Position numbers and translations under genes: made by a program | Source of the DNA: Lysobacterales bacterium 15-68-25 | GTDB lineage: Bacteria > Pseudomonadota > Gammaproteobacteria > Xanthomonadales > Rhodanobacteraceae | Direction of reading: 5' to 3' | DNA length: 64,000 bases | Assembly: GCA_002279065.1 (NCBI GenBank) | Contig: NCKB01000004.1 | Span: forward strand, 1-64,000 | Shown here: one piece after another, positions 17,990-25,971 of the stretch | How the letters are laid out: the number at the start of each line of letters is the position of its first letter | Numbering within the stretch: position 1 is the stretch's first letter | Notes under the pieces: generated by a model | The model's input: only the letters and a program-made list of their open reading frames with translations | What the model was told of the DNA's origin: nothing | Databases searched by the model: none

Positions 17990-19204
17990 GTGACCGCACT
18001 GACCTTGCTGGCCTACATCAGCGCGGCCCTGCTGCTTCAACTGGCGGCAGGCATCGGCTTGGCCGTGTGGCGAAGGCGGCGTGACGGGGTAGGCGTCACG
18101 CCGCCGCCACCACCGCCGTCTGCCGACCTTGCCTGGCCGGGCTGGCGTGAATTCCGGGTGGTGCGCCGCGAATTCGAGGATCCCGGCCACAGCCAGTGTT
18201 CTTTCTACCTGGAGCCGCTGGATGGCTCGCCGCTGCCGCCGTTCCTGCCGGGCCAGTTCCTCACTTTTGCCGTCGCTACCGGTGATGGGCAAGGCAGCCC
18301 GCTCGTGCGCTGCTATTCGCTCTCCGAGCCACCCAATCCGAAGCACTACCGCATCACGGTCAAGCGCGCCCTGGCGCCTGCCAGGCAGCCGGAACTCCCA
18401 GCCGGAGAGGTCTCGAACCATCTTCACGACGTGGTGCAGCCTGGCGATGTGCTTCAGGTGAAGGCGCCAGCAGGCCGGTTCGTGCTTGATCCCGCCCGGG
18501 ATATGCCGGTGGTGCTGCTCGCCGGCGGGATCGGCATCACGCCCTTGCTGTGCATGCTTCGCTGGTGCCTGGCCGAGCAGCCAGGGCGCAGCGTGCATCT
18601 CTACTACGGCGTGCGCAGTGCCCAGGAACGGGCGTTCGGGGAGCTGCTGGCGGAACTGGAGCGAACCCATCCGGCCTTCCACCTGCATGTGGTGTGCAGC
18701 AGCCCTGCCTCCGATGACCGTGATTGTCGGCATGTCGGATACATCGATGTTCCCCTGCTGCGTCAGACCCTGCCGGCAGGGCGCCATCAGTTTTACGTGT
18801 GCGGACCGACGCCCATGATGGAGAGCCTGGTGCCGGCGCTGGCCGACTGGGGCGTGCCGCTGTCCGACATCCATTTCGAGGCGTTCGGACCGGCCTCGAT
18901 TCACCTCGGCCCCGCTGAAGGCACGGACGACCAGGCTGCGGCCGGCGTGCATTTCGAGGTGGCGTTCCGCCGTTCCGGCCGGACACTGGTTTGGGATGGC
19001 CGGGATGCGTCGCTGCTCGATTTCGCGGAACGCCATGGCATCTCCGTCGATTCGGGCTGCCGCTCCGGCAGCTGCGGCAGTTGCGAGACCGCGCTGATCG
19101 AGGGGACCGTCGGCTACGCGCACACGCCCGATCACCCGATCGCCGCAGGCCGGTGCCTGCTGTGTGTGGGCACCCCGCGGTCACGACTGGTGCTCGACGC
19201 ATGA
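17990..19204 (+). CDS. Membrane-anchored FAD/2Fe-2S oxidoreductase (ferredoxin-reductase family)
   Basis: This protein of about 404 residues starts with one membrane segment (ALTLLAYISAALLLQLAAGIGLAVW, residues 3-27) and a Pro-rich linker. The FAD domain carries RCYSL near residue 107, the NAD(P) domain LLAGGIGITPLL near 177 and YVCGPTPMM near 270, and the C-terminal plant-type [2Fe-2S] ferredoxin domain CRSGSCGSC with a fourth Cys in CLLC. It should pass electrons from NAD(P)H through FAD to the iron-sulphur cluster on the cytoplasmic side. It is the first gene of a tightly overlapped operon with a membrane cytochrome and a ten-haem cytochrome. The start is a GTG: 17990 puts the anchor at the N-terminus; a GTG at 17960 would add ten residues. 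Confidence 0.82.
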   Translation: MTALTLLAYISAALLLQLAAGIGLAVWRRRRDGVGVTPPPPPPSADLAWPGWREFRVVRREFEDPGHSQCSFYLEPLDGSPLPPFLPGQFLTFAVATGDGQGSPLVRCYSLSEPPNPKHYRITVKRALAPARQPELPAGEVSNHLHDVVQPGDVLQVKAPAGRFVLDPARDMPVVLLAGGIGITPLLCMLRWCLAEQPGRSVHLYYGVRSAQERAFGELLAELERTHPAFHLHVVCSSPASDDRDCRHVGYIDVPLLRQTLPAGRHQFYVCGPTPMMESLVPALADWGVPLSDIHFEAFGPASIHLGPAEGTDDQAAAGVHFEVAFRRSGRTLVWDGRDASLLDFAERHGISVDSGCRSGSCGSCETALIEGTVGYAHTPDHPIAAGRCLLCVGTPRSRLVLDA

Positions 19205-19788
19205 ACTCGATGAAAGCCCGCCTGCTGTTGCGCGAGGTACTGCCCTTCACGCTGTGGCTGGCAGCGCTCGCCGGGTTGTCGCTGCTGCTCGACGCCCTGT
19301 TGCACTACCTCGGCGTGGTCTGGGTAGGTCGCTATCTGGGCATTCCCGGCGTGCTGCTGATCATCGGCTCGTTCGGCTATTCATTGCGCAAGCGGCAACT
19401 GATTCATGTCGGCCAGCCGTTGCGCCTGCTGCGGCTGCATGAGCGCATGGCCTGGCTCGGCTCGCTGCTGGTGCTGGTGCATGCGGGCATCCACTTCAAC
19501 GCGATCCTCGGCTGGCTGGCGGTGTGGGCGATGCTGATCAACGTTGGCAGCGGTCTGACCGGAAAATTCCTGCTGGAGCGCTCGCGCAAGCGCCTGCTCG
19601 CAGCCCGGGAAAAGATGCAGAAGCAGGGGTTGAGCGATGCCGACCTCGAGGAACGCCTGCACGTCGACACCATGACCTTCGATGTGGTCAAGCAGTGGCG
19701 ACGGGTGCATTTCCCCATTGCCCTGGCGTTCGGGGTGCTGGCCCTGGCTCACATCATCAGCATCTTCCTGTTCTGGGGCTGGAAATGA
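19201..19788 (+). CDS. Four-helix membrane protein, cytochrome-b-like, of the redox operon
   Basis: This 195-residue integral membrane protein has hydrophobic segments at about 15-35, 43-58, 78-120 and 170-193. Histidines sit at places suited to haem ligation: HERMAW and HAGIHF around the third segment, and WRRVHFP and LAHIIS around the last. A charged loop (about 120-165) separates them. No domain name is certain; by topology and context I infer a b-type cytochrome that carries electrons from the cytoplasmic reductase across the membrane to the ten-haem cytochrome. Its ATG overlaps the previous stop and its own stop overlaps the next ATG (both ATGA), so the three proteins are probably made in fixed ratio. 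Confidence 0.65.
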   Translation: MNSMKARLLLREVLPFTLWLAALAGLSLLLDALLHYLGVVWVGRYLGIPGVLLIIGSFGYSLRKRQLIHVGQPLRLLRLHERMAWLGSLLVLVHAGIHFNAILGWLAVWAMLINVGSGLTGKFLLERSRKRLLAAREKMQKQGLSDADLEERLHVDTMTFDVVKQWRRVHFPIALAFGVLALAHIISIFLFWGWK

Positions 19789-20633
19789 ACCGCCGCTGGT
19801 TGCTGCTGGTGATCGGGTTTGACCTGCTGGTGCTGCTGGGGCTGGCGTTTGTCTACCCGAACCTGATGATCAGCCCCGGGCCGTTGACGCCGGCCCATGC
19901 CGCCCTGGCCGACGACTGCTTCGCCTGCCATGCGCCCCTTCGCGGTGCGGCAACGGACCGTTGCGTGGCCTGCCACGCGATACCCGACATCGGGCGGCTG
20001 ACCACCACGGGCATTCCGATTCCCCCGAAGGCGGGCCGATTGCCGTTCCATCAGGCGTTGGTCAGGCTCGATTGCATGGCCTGCCATACCGAGCACGCAG
20101 GGGTGAAGCTCACCCAGCCGCCGCACCCGGTGTTCACCCACGCGCTGCTGGACAGCAGCATCCGCGGACGCTGCGCCAGCTGCCACACCCCGCCGGACAA
20201 CCCGTTGCATCGCCAGGTTGGCAACGACTGCGTCCAATGCCATGCACCTGAGCACTGGAAGCCAGCCGCGTTCAAGCACTCCATGCTCGCCGTCGACACG
20301 CAGCAGCAATGCGCGGCGTGCCACGCACCGCCGAAAGACGCCTTGCATCGGCAGATCAGCGGCAACTGCCAGCAGTGCCACGGCATGACGCAGTGGAAAC
20401 CCGCCACCTTCGACCACGCCCGCTACTTCCCGCTGGTGGGGGAACACGACGCCCCCTGCGCCACCTGTCATGTCGGGGCCGACTTCAGGCGCTATACCTG
20501 CTACGGATGCCATGAACACACCCCGGCGAAAATCCAGGCCGAGCACCGGGAGGAAGGGATCCGCGACACCACCGACTGCGTCAAATGCCATCGCCGTGGC
20601 GACGCGGAGTCCGAGCGCGAGGGGGACGATTGA
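19785..20633 (+). CDS. Membrane-anchored periplasmic decahaem cytochrome c
   Basis: This 282-residue protein has one N-terminal membrane segment (about 5-24) and then ten CxxCH haem-binding motifs: CFACH, CVACH, CMACH, CASCH, CVQCH, CAACH, CQQCH, CATCH, CYGCH and CVKCH. That is one haem per roughly 26 residues, typical of a multihaem electron wire in the cytochrome c3/c7-like class. It has no catalytic domain and no Lys-substituted CxxCK haem like that of nitrite reductase. Three repeats of the form C-H-x-P-x(2-4)-L-H-R-Q suggest internal duplication. It probably accepts electrons from the preceding membrane cytochrome and passes them to an unknown periplasmic or extracellular acceptor. Confidence 0.85.
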   Translation: MNRRWLLLVIGFDLLVLLGLAFVYPNLMISPGPLTPAHAALADDCFACHAPLRGAATDRCVACHAIPDIGRLTTTGIPIPPKAGRLPFHQALVRLDCMACHTEHAGVKLTQPPHPVFTHALLDSSIRGRCASCHTPPDNPLHRQVGNDCVQCHAPEHWKPAAFKHSMLAVDTQQQCAACHAPPKDALHRQISGNCQQCHGMTQWKPATFDHARYFPLVGEHDAPCATCHVGADFRRYTCYGCHEHTPAKIQAEHREEGIRDTTDCVKCHRRGDAESEREGDD

Positions 20634-20810
20634 GGCTGGTGCGCTTTTGTTGACACCGTCCTGGTTTTCGAAGCATTTGAAACCGTGTCCATCACCGTGG
20701 ACTCGTACAGATTCCGCCGCCTCAGGTCGCGCGGGTACTTCCAGGCTTTCCTGATCCGGCTGCTGTTGGTGTTCTCCGCGAACGTGCCCCAGCACGGGGG
20801 GAGGCGCCGC

Positions 20811-22160
20811 TCACGTGTGCCCCGCTTCAGGGGGGCCTGCGGAGGCTTGAGGCCACATCAGGAACGTAAGCCCTGCGGCTGCAGAAAAGACCGATGCGAG
20901 GAAGATTCCCATCTTGGCGCTGTCGATCAGGCTCGCGTCGAAAGCCATGTTCGCGATGAACAGCGCCATGGTGAAGCCGATTCCTGCAAGCAGGCTGCCG
21001 CCGACCAGCAGCCGCCAGGTGAGGTCCGGGGGGCGAAGCGCCACGCGAAAACGCAGGGCCAACCCACTGAACAGCAGAATGCCAAGCGGCTTGCCCAGAA
21101 CGAAACCCAGGAAAATCGCCACGGTGACCGAGTTGCCCAGCGCGCTTGCCGTGAGCGGCAAGCCGGCGTTGGCGAAAGCGAACAGGGGCATGATGACAAA
21201 GCCCACCCAGGGATGCAGTGCGATCTCCAGGCGCTCGACCGGGGACAGCGTTTCACGAGCGGCGATCTCGGCCATCTGCAACGTCTGCCGGTCCTTCGTG
21301 CCCGCGCTGCTTTCGCTGCTGGTCGGATGCGCGACGACCTGATCCAGTATCGCGTACAGCCGCTTGTCGCTGACCCAACGGCAGGTCGGCGTCATCAGGC
21401 CAAGCATCACGCCGGTGACTGTGGCGTGGGTCCCGGAGGCGTCCACCACGAGCCAGACGAAGCCGCCCACGAGGAAGTAGAGCGGAAATCCCCGAAAACC
21501 CAGCCTGGCCATGACGTGTATCGCGACCAGACCCAGCCCGGCCAGCAACAACGGCCACCAGGCCAGCTGGCTGCTGTAGCCGATGGCGACGACGAGTATG
21601 GCGCCGATGTCATCCACGATCGCCAAGGACAGCATGAATACGCGCAAGCTCTGAGGAATGCGCGAGCCAAGCAGTGCCAGGCTGCCGATGACGAACGCCG
21701 TATCGGTCGCCATGACCGTGCCCCACCCACGGTGGCCGGGCTGCCCCGCCTGCAGCAGCAGATAGATCGTGGCGGGGACCACCATCCCGCCAAGGGCCGC
21801 TGCGATCGAGAGCGCGGCCATACGAGGCGTGTTCAACTCGCCCAGCACCAGCTCCCGCTTCAGCTCCAACGCGACGAGAAAGAAAAACAGCGTCATCAGG
21901 CCGTCGTTGATCCACTCCCGCAGCGAGCGCGCAAACTCGATCGAGCCAACCTGAAAGCCGACCCGCGTCTCCCAGACGTGCTCGAACGCGGCGGCCCATG
22001 GCGAGTTGGACAGCACGAGCGCAGCCACCGTGAGCAATAGAAGAATGGCACCGGCCGCCGACTCGATCTGCAGGAAGTGCACAAAGGGGCTCGCCAACCG
22101 ACCGATAAACGTCCTCGGCAACCGGGCAGCTTTCGGGTTGACCTTCTGATCGGGCTCCAT
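20811..22160 (-). CDS. nhaA: Na+/H+ antiporter NhaA
   Basis: This 449-residue inner-membrane antiporter should exchange sodium for protons in pH and salt homeostasis. Family marks are the paired aspartates of AIVDDIGAI in the helix 5 region, MATDTAFVIG before them, NDGLMTLFFFLVALELKRE near the N-terminus and GIGFTMALFIANMAF near the C-terminus. About twelve hydrophobic segments are visible. It is somewhat longer than E. coli NhaA (388) because of a polar loop around 280-310. The start ATG has GGAGG seven bases upstream. It is convergent with the decahaem gene and stands alone. Confidence 0.92.
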   Translation of the reverse strand: MEPDQKVNPKAARLPRTFIGRLASPFVHFLQIESAAGAILLLLTVAALVLSNSPWAAAFEHVWETRVGFQVGSIEFARSLREWINDGLMTLFFFLVALELKRELVLGELNTPRMAALSIAAALGGMVVPATIYLLLQAGQPGHRGWGTVMATDTAFVIGSLALLGSRIPQSLRVFMLSLAIVDDIGAILVVAIGYSSQLAWWPLLLAGLGLVAIHVMARLGFRGFPLYFLVGGFVWLVVDASGTHATVTGVMLGLMTPTCRWVSDKRLYAILDQVVAHPTSSESSAGTKDRQTLQMAEIAARETLSPVERLEIALHPWVGFVIMPLFAFANAGLPLTASALGNSVTVAIFLGFVLGKPLGILLFSGLALRFRVALRPPDLTWRLLVGGSLLAGIGFTMALFIANMAFDASLIDSAKMGIFLASVFSAAAGLTFLMWPQASAGPPEAGHT

Positions 22161-22462
22161 GAGAAGCCTCCGGGGTTCTACCCCGTTTCCGCGGACGGTT
22201 GGGTCAAGAATCTGAAGGCCTGATCCTTGGCAGGACTTACCCCGCTTCGGGCAGCGGGATGATCTGGGGGCCGGCGTCACTGTAACTGCTTCGCGCAGGA
22301 GGCGGATGATCTGCCCCTCGGAAATTCGCGGTGAAGGCCGTTGTCGGCGTGGGCACCGCCCCGGGGTTCAACAGGGAAGAGGATCGCCCACGCGCCTCGC
22401 GGCAGGAAGCCCGGCACCACCGACACCGACGGCAAGATCCATGCGACCCCGGCCAGCCCAGA
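22161..22462. other. Intergenic stretch without visible gene
   Basis: These 302 bases lie between the start of nhaA and the stop of the OsmC-family gene, both on the minus strand. They should hold the nhaA promoter. I see no supported gene, no strong terminator and no FNR-type box. Confidence 0.5.
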
Positions 22463-22885
22463 TCACCCGGCCCGCCGGAGCACCCCGCGCAGCTCGGTGC
22501 CGGGCGCGACCGTGTTGAACACCGTGCCGAACTTCTTCACGTTCTCGTGCAGCAGTTCGAGCCGGTGATCGCTCTCGTCGGAGTCGACCAGGATCTCGTA
22601 GTCGATCGACTCCATCCGCGGCGGCACGTCCTGGCGCACCCCGTGGATGCGCACCTCCACCCCGCGAAGCTGGAAATCCAGTATCGGCGTGACTCGCTCG
22701 ATGCCCTTGAGCATGCAGGCCGACAGCGCGGCCAGCAGCAGTTCGGCCGGGTTGAAGGCGTCGCGACGCCCACCCAGATCGGTATCCAGTGCGATGTCGG
22801 CATCCTTGCAGTGCGCCGTGCTGCCGTGGGTGTCGATGCGGCGTGCCCGGACGTCAAAGGTCATTTTTGTGCGGGTGTCGCTCAT
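22463..22885 (-). CDS. OsmC/Ohr family protein
   Basis: This 140-residue protein belongs to the OsmC-like thiol peroxidase fold. NPAELLLAALSACM carries one family Cys (near residue 57) in the usual helix. The second catalytic Cys seen in Ohr/OsmC at the VCP motif is replaced near the C-terminus, where the sequence reads ENVKKFGTVFNTV, so peroxidase activity is uncertain. Many such proteins occur as redox or thiol-handling partners beside rhodanese and thioredoxin genes, as here. The ATG at 22885 is a natural start before MTFDVRARR. Confidence 0.75.
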   Translation of the reverse strand: MSDTRTKMTFDVRARRIDTHGSTAHCKDADIALDTDLGGRRDAFNPAELLLAALSACMLKGIERVTPILDFQLRGVEVRIHGVRQDVPPRMESIDYEILVDSDESDHRLELLHENVKKFGTVFNTVAPGTELRGVLRRAG

Positions 22886-22924
22886 GGCGCGGATCCTTGT
22901 GATGGATAGGAGTGCATGGAGGGG

Positions 22925-23104
22925 TTAGGCAGACGAAAGCGCGGTGCTGGGCGCCCGGCAAACAGCCTCCTGATCGGTCGGCTTTGCCGCGAGCTCCTGC
23001 TCGATCAGCCGGGCATGGACTTCGATCAGGTGGCTCTCTGGATCGTGCGTCCACAGCTCGCGCAACGGCTTGTGCCGGGTGACGCCATCATGCGCTTTTC
23101 GCAT
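22925..23104 (-). pseudogene. C-terminal remnant of a VOC (glyoxalase-fold) protein
   Basis: The minus-strand frame from ATG 23104 to TAA 22925 encodes 59 residues, including RELWTHDPESHLIEVHARL. This matches the last beta strand of vicinal-oxygen-chelate proteins, where DPDGNLIEVYARL is typical and the Glu is a metal ligand. A whole VOC domain needs about 120 residues, and nothing in frame upstream supplies the first half. I read it as a truncated remnant inside the thiol/permease cluster, although expression of a small protein cannot be excluded. Confidence 0.4.
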
Positions 23105-23175
23105 CGCTCCGGATCATGAGCACGCCGCGCCGGCGCCACACGATCCGTCGGCCTTCGCATTCCAGCGGTAGATCC

Positions 23176-23721
23176 CTAACAGCACTCGCTCGAATCGCAG
23201 CAGCCACCGGCTGCGGCACTCGATGCGCCACAACAACCGCGGCTGGTGTCGTCAGCCGGTGCCGCCTCGTCGCAACAGCCACCCGAGCCGGCGCCCGGCG
23301 AGCAGCATCCACCGACGCCGGCCTTGGCCGTACCGCTGATCGCCGCCGTATGCACGGGAAAGCCCTTGCGCAGCCACTTGGCCATGCCTTCTTCCATGTT
23401 GGCGACCTGCCGATAGCCCTGGTAGATCAGGTAGTGGGCGGCTTTCAGGCTGCGCTGGCCGCTGGCGCAAGCGGTGATCAATTCGCGCTCGCGCGGCAGT
23501 TCGGCAAAGCGCCGATCGATCTCGCTCAATGGGATATGTACGACCATCGGCACGTCGAAGGCAAAGGCGGCGACTTCGTCATGCTCGCGCACATCTACCA
23601 GCAGCGCATTGCCTTCGCTGAGCCTGCGCAGGGTTTGCGTCGGGCACAGCGAAGTGGGCTCGGCCAGCGCGGCGGGCTCGGGATGGGATGTCGTGGCGGG
23701 GCGTTCGGAGGGGGCGTTCAT
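23176..23721 (-). CDS. Rhodanese-domain protein with Cys-rich C-terminal tail
   Basis: This 181-residue protein has a single rhodanese domain at about 25-125, with LLVDVREHDE and the active-site loop ACASGQRS carrying the persulphide Cys. After AAISGTAKAG comes a tail of about 50 residues made of Gly, Ser, Ala and five Cys-Cys pairs (GGCC, GGCC, RGCC, GGCC, ECC), ten Cys in all. Such a tail could bind a soft metal or metalloid, or store persulphide sulphur. Its ATG overlaps the stop of the thioredoxin-like gene (ATGA), so the two are coupled. The metal is unknown; arsenic is only suggested by the nearby ArsP-type permease. Confidence 0.8.
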   Translation of the reverse strand: MNAPSERPATTSHPEPAALAEPTSLCPTQTLRRLSEGNALLVDVREHDEVAAFAFDVPMVVHIPLSEIDRRFAELPRERELITACASGQRSLKAAHYLIYQGYRQVANMEEGMAKWLRKGFPVHTAAISGTAKAGVGGCCSPGAGSGGCCDEAAPADDTSRGCCGASSAAAGGCCDSSECC

Positions 23722-23954
23722 GCGCTCAGCCACTGTTCGACCTGCTGGCGGGTAGGAATGCCGCCGGCGTGGACCACCTTGCCGTCGATCACCACGCCGG
23801 GTGTGCTGAGCACGCCGTACTTCATGATCGAGGGAAGATCCTCCACCTTCTCGACCTGCGCCACCTTGCCGGTGGCTTCCAGCACGCTCCGAATGAGCTT
23901 TTCGGTGGCCCTGCAACTGGCACAGCCGGTGCCGAGTACCTTGATCTGGTTCAC
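23718..23954 (-). CDS. Small thioredoxin-like redox protein (Thioredoxin_3 type)
   Basis: This 78-residue thioredoxin-fold protein begins NQIKVLGTGCASCRATEK, with the CxxC redox pair GCASC near residues 10-14. YGVLSTPGVVIDGKVVHAGG holds the cis-Pro (TP) loop. Its short length and CxxC spacing match the redox-active-disulphide group often encoded beside ArsP-type permeases. It probably reduces or delivers a substrate for the permease or the rhodanese. The start is GTG at 23954 with GGAGA seven bases upstream. It runs directly into the rhodanese gene. Confidence 0.85.
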   Translation of the reverse strand: MNQIKVLGTGCASCRATEKLIRSVLEATGKVAQVEKVEDLPSIMKYGVLSTPGVVIDGKVVHAGGIPTRQQVEQWLSA

Positions 23955-24048
23955 GCGTTGTCTCCTGCTTCGTGGGGAATTATTTGGGTGTACCGATCTG
24001 CGCATCGGATATCGGCTCGGTGTCGCCGTTCATCCGGGCATGGATGCG

Positions 24049-25104
24049 TCACATCAACAGGTTGAAGGCGTAGCCGACGAACACGATGCCCGCGGTGACC
24101 ACTCCGGCGAACATCAGGATGAGCCGCGGTTTCATGACCTTCTTGAGGATCATGAACTCGGGAAACGACAGTGCCGTCACCGCCATCATGAAGGCCAGCG
24201 TGGTGCCCAGCGCGGCTCCCTTGCCCAGCAGCGCCTGCACCACCGGGATGATGCCGGCGGCGTTGGAATACATCGGCACGCCGATCAGCACCGCCAACGG
24301 CACCGACCACCAGTTGCCCTTGCCCATCAGATGGGCCATGAAGTCCTGCGGCACGTAGCCGTGAATCCACGCACCCACGCCCACGCCGGCAACGATGTAC
24401 GGGGCGACCTTGAGCACGATCTCGCGCACGTGGCGCCAGCCCTGGGCAAAGCGTGAGGACCAGTCCATCGCACTGCTCGCCTGGGCGGCCGCGGGAATGT
24501 CGAATACCCACGGCTCGACCAGCTTCAACGCGTTCATGCGGCCGATCGCCAGGCCGGATACGAAAGCCACCGTCAGCCCCAGCACCAGGTAGACCAGGGC
24601 GATCTTCCAGCCGAACATGCCCAGCAGCAGCGCCAGTGCCACCTCGTTGACCATGGGCGCGGCGACCAGAAACGAGAACGTCACGCCCAGAGGCACGCCG
24701 GCGGTGAGAAAGCCGATGAACAGTGGCACCGCCGAACACGAGCAGAACGGCGTGACGATGCCCAGGCAGGCAGCCAGCGCATTGCCTACACCTTGACGTC
24801 GTCCGGCCAGCAGCGCCCGGGTCTTCTCTGGGGTGAAGAAGGTCTGTACCACGCCGACCACGAACACGATCAGCGCCAGCAGCATCAGCACCTTGGGCAC
24901 TTCGAAGGCGAAAAAGCTCACCGCACCGTACAAAGGCGTGTCCGCGGTGATCGGCAGGTGCCGCATCAAGGCGTCGATCGCCGACTGAAGCTGGCTGTAG
25001 AGCGCCACCCAACCCGCCACGAACAGTGTGGGCACGAGCCAGGGGCGAAGCGCCGTCCGGCGAGCGGACGGTGCCCTGGCGATCACGGGGTCTTGCGCGG
25101 TCAT
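24049..25104 (-). CDS. ArsP-type permease (PF03773 family)
   Basis: This 351-residue inner-membrane protein has eight or so hydrophobic segments. The diagnostic stretch GIVTPFCSCSAVPLFIGF carries paired Cys in the pore, and PMYSNAAGIIPVVQALL is the matching repeat in the second half. Members of this family include ArsP, which exports trivalent organoarsenicals, and others tied to copper or zinc; the substrate cannot be told here. It is upstream of the thioredoxin and rhodanese genes on the same strand, with 94 bases between. The name arsP is not assigned because the arsenic role is inferred only. Confidence 0.8.
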   Translation of the reverse strand: MTAQDPVIARAPSARRTALRPWLVPTLFVAGWVALYSQLQSAIDALMRHLPITADTPLYGAVSFFAFEVPKVLMLLALIVFVVGVVQTFFTPEKTRALLAGRRQGVGNALAACLGIVTPFCSCSAVPLFIGFLTAGVPLGVTFSFLVAAPMVNEVALALLLGMFGWKIALVYLVLGLTVAFVSGLAIGRMNALKLVEPWVFDIPAAAQASSAMDWSSRFAQGWRHVREIVLKVAPYIVAGVGVGAWIHGYVPQDFMAHLMGKGNWWSVPLAVLIGVPMYSNAAGIIPVVQALLGKGAALGTTLAFMMAVTALSFPEFMILKKVMKPRLILMFAGVVTAGIVFVGYAFNLLM

Positions 25105-25254
25105 GCGGCCTCCTGAGAGCGATTCGAAGATGCTTTGCTCAGGGAGACGAACGACCGCGCCAAAGGATGCACCGCATCCGCTCAGCGGCCCGGCAAATGG
25201 GTACCGAACAAGGTCGTCACTGCCGGATCCAGCCGGCCTTGGGGTCTGGAAGAG

Positions 25255-25785
25255 TCAGCGCTGGGGGGCGTGGCAGCAGATGCGTCCGGCGTCGTCGAAG
25301 TGCACCTGGCAGTGTTGCACCAGCGCTTCGCGCAAGCGCTGCCGGGCACGTAGCAGGCGCGACTTCGCCGCCGGCAAACTCAGACCGTGTTGTGCGGCGA
25401 AGTCCTGCTGCCGAATGCCCTTGAGGTCACATTGCTCGATGATCAGCCGGTCCTCGTCCGACAGCCGCGCAAGGTTTCGGGTCAGGCAGGCGTCCAGCTC
25501 ATCCACCGGATCGCGTGCCGATTCCACCGCGGCCAGGTCTTCGGGCAGTTCGACCTGTGGCCTGATCAACCGCGAGCGATCGATCAGGGCGTTGCGCGCC
25601 ACCTGGTACAGCCAGGCACGCGGCTGGTCGAGCTCGCAGAAATCGCGCCCCTGGCGCATCGCCTTGAGGAAAACCTCCTGCAGCAGGTCGTCGGCCTGGT
25701 CCGCATCACCCAGCCGATGCGTCAGGAAGCCGCGCAGCTCCGCCTCATGGGACCGCCACGCGGCAAGAACGCAGTCGAACGGCAT
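25255..25785 (-). CDS. ECF sigma factor, SigZ-like, with Cys/His C-terminal tail
   Basis: This 176-residue sigma-70 family protein has region 2 at about 15-75 (DADQADDLLQEVFLKA and PRAWLYQVARN) and region 4 at about 105-155 (LSDEDRLIIEQCDLKGIRQ, then a helix-turn-helix with LPAAKSRLLRARQRL). The last 20 residues, HCQVHFDDAGRICCHAPQR, contain three Cys and three His and could bind a metal. No anti-sigma gene is next to it. It lies 150 bases before the ArsP-type permease on the same strand, so it may control that cluster; metal sensing through the tail, as known for CorE-type ECF factors, is an inference. Confidence 0.82.
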   Translation of the reverse strand: MPFDCVLAAWRSHEAELRGFLTHRLGDADQADDLLQEVFLKAMRQGRDFCELDQPRAWLYQVARNALIDRSRLIRPQVELPEDLAAVESARDPVDELDACLTRNLARLSDEDRLIIEQCDLKGIRQQDFAAQHGLSLPAAKSRLLRARQRLREALVQHCQVHFDDAGRICCHAPQR

Positions 25786-25971
25786 GGGACGTGTTCCTCC
25801 GATTCGAGCCAGCTGGCAAACGCCGCGACGGCTGGCGACTCATTCCAGCATACTTGGCCTACCCCGCTAAACGCCCCCGATCACCTTGCCTCCGATCGGC
25901 TCTCGGCCAACAGCAAGCAGCCAGGTTTGAGCCGAGCGGCCAGCCGCAGGCATGCCAGCTTGCCGGGCGGA

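Noticed and set aside
23955-24048. Possible small gene between the permease and the thioredoxin-like gene
   Set aside because: Only a short imperfect hairpin (CCGAT...ATCGG) is visible; no start with ribosome-binding site was found.
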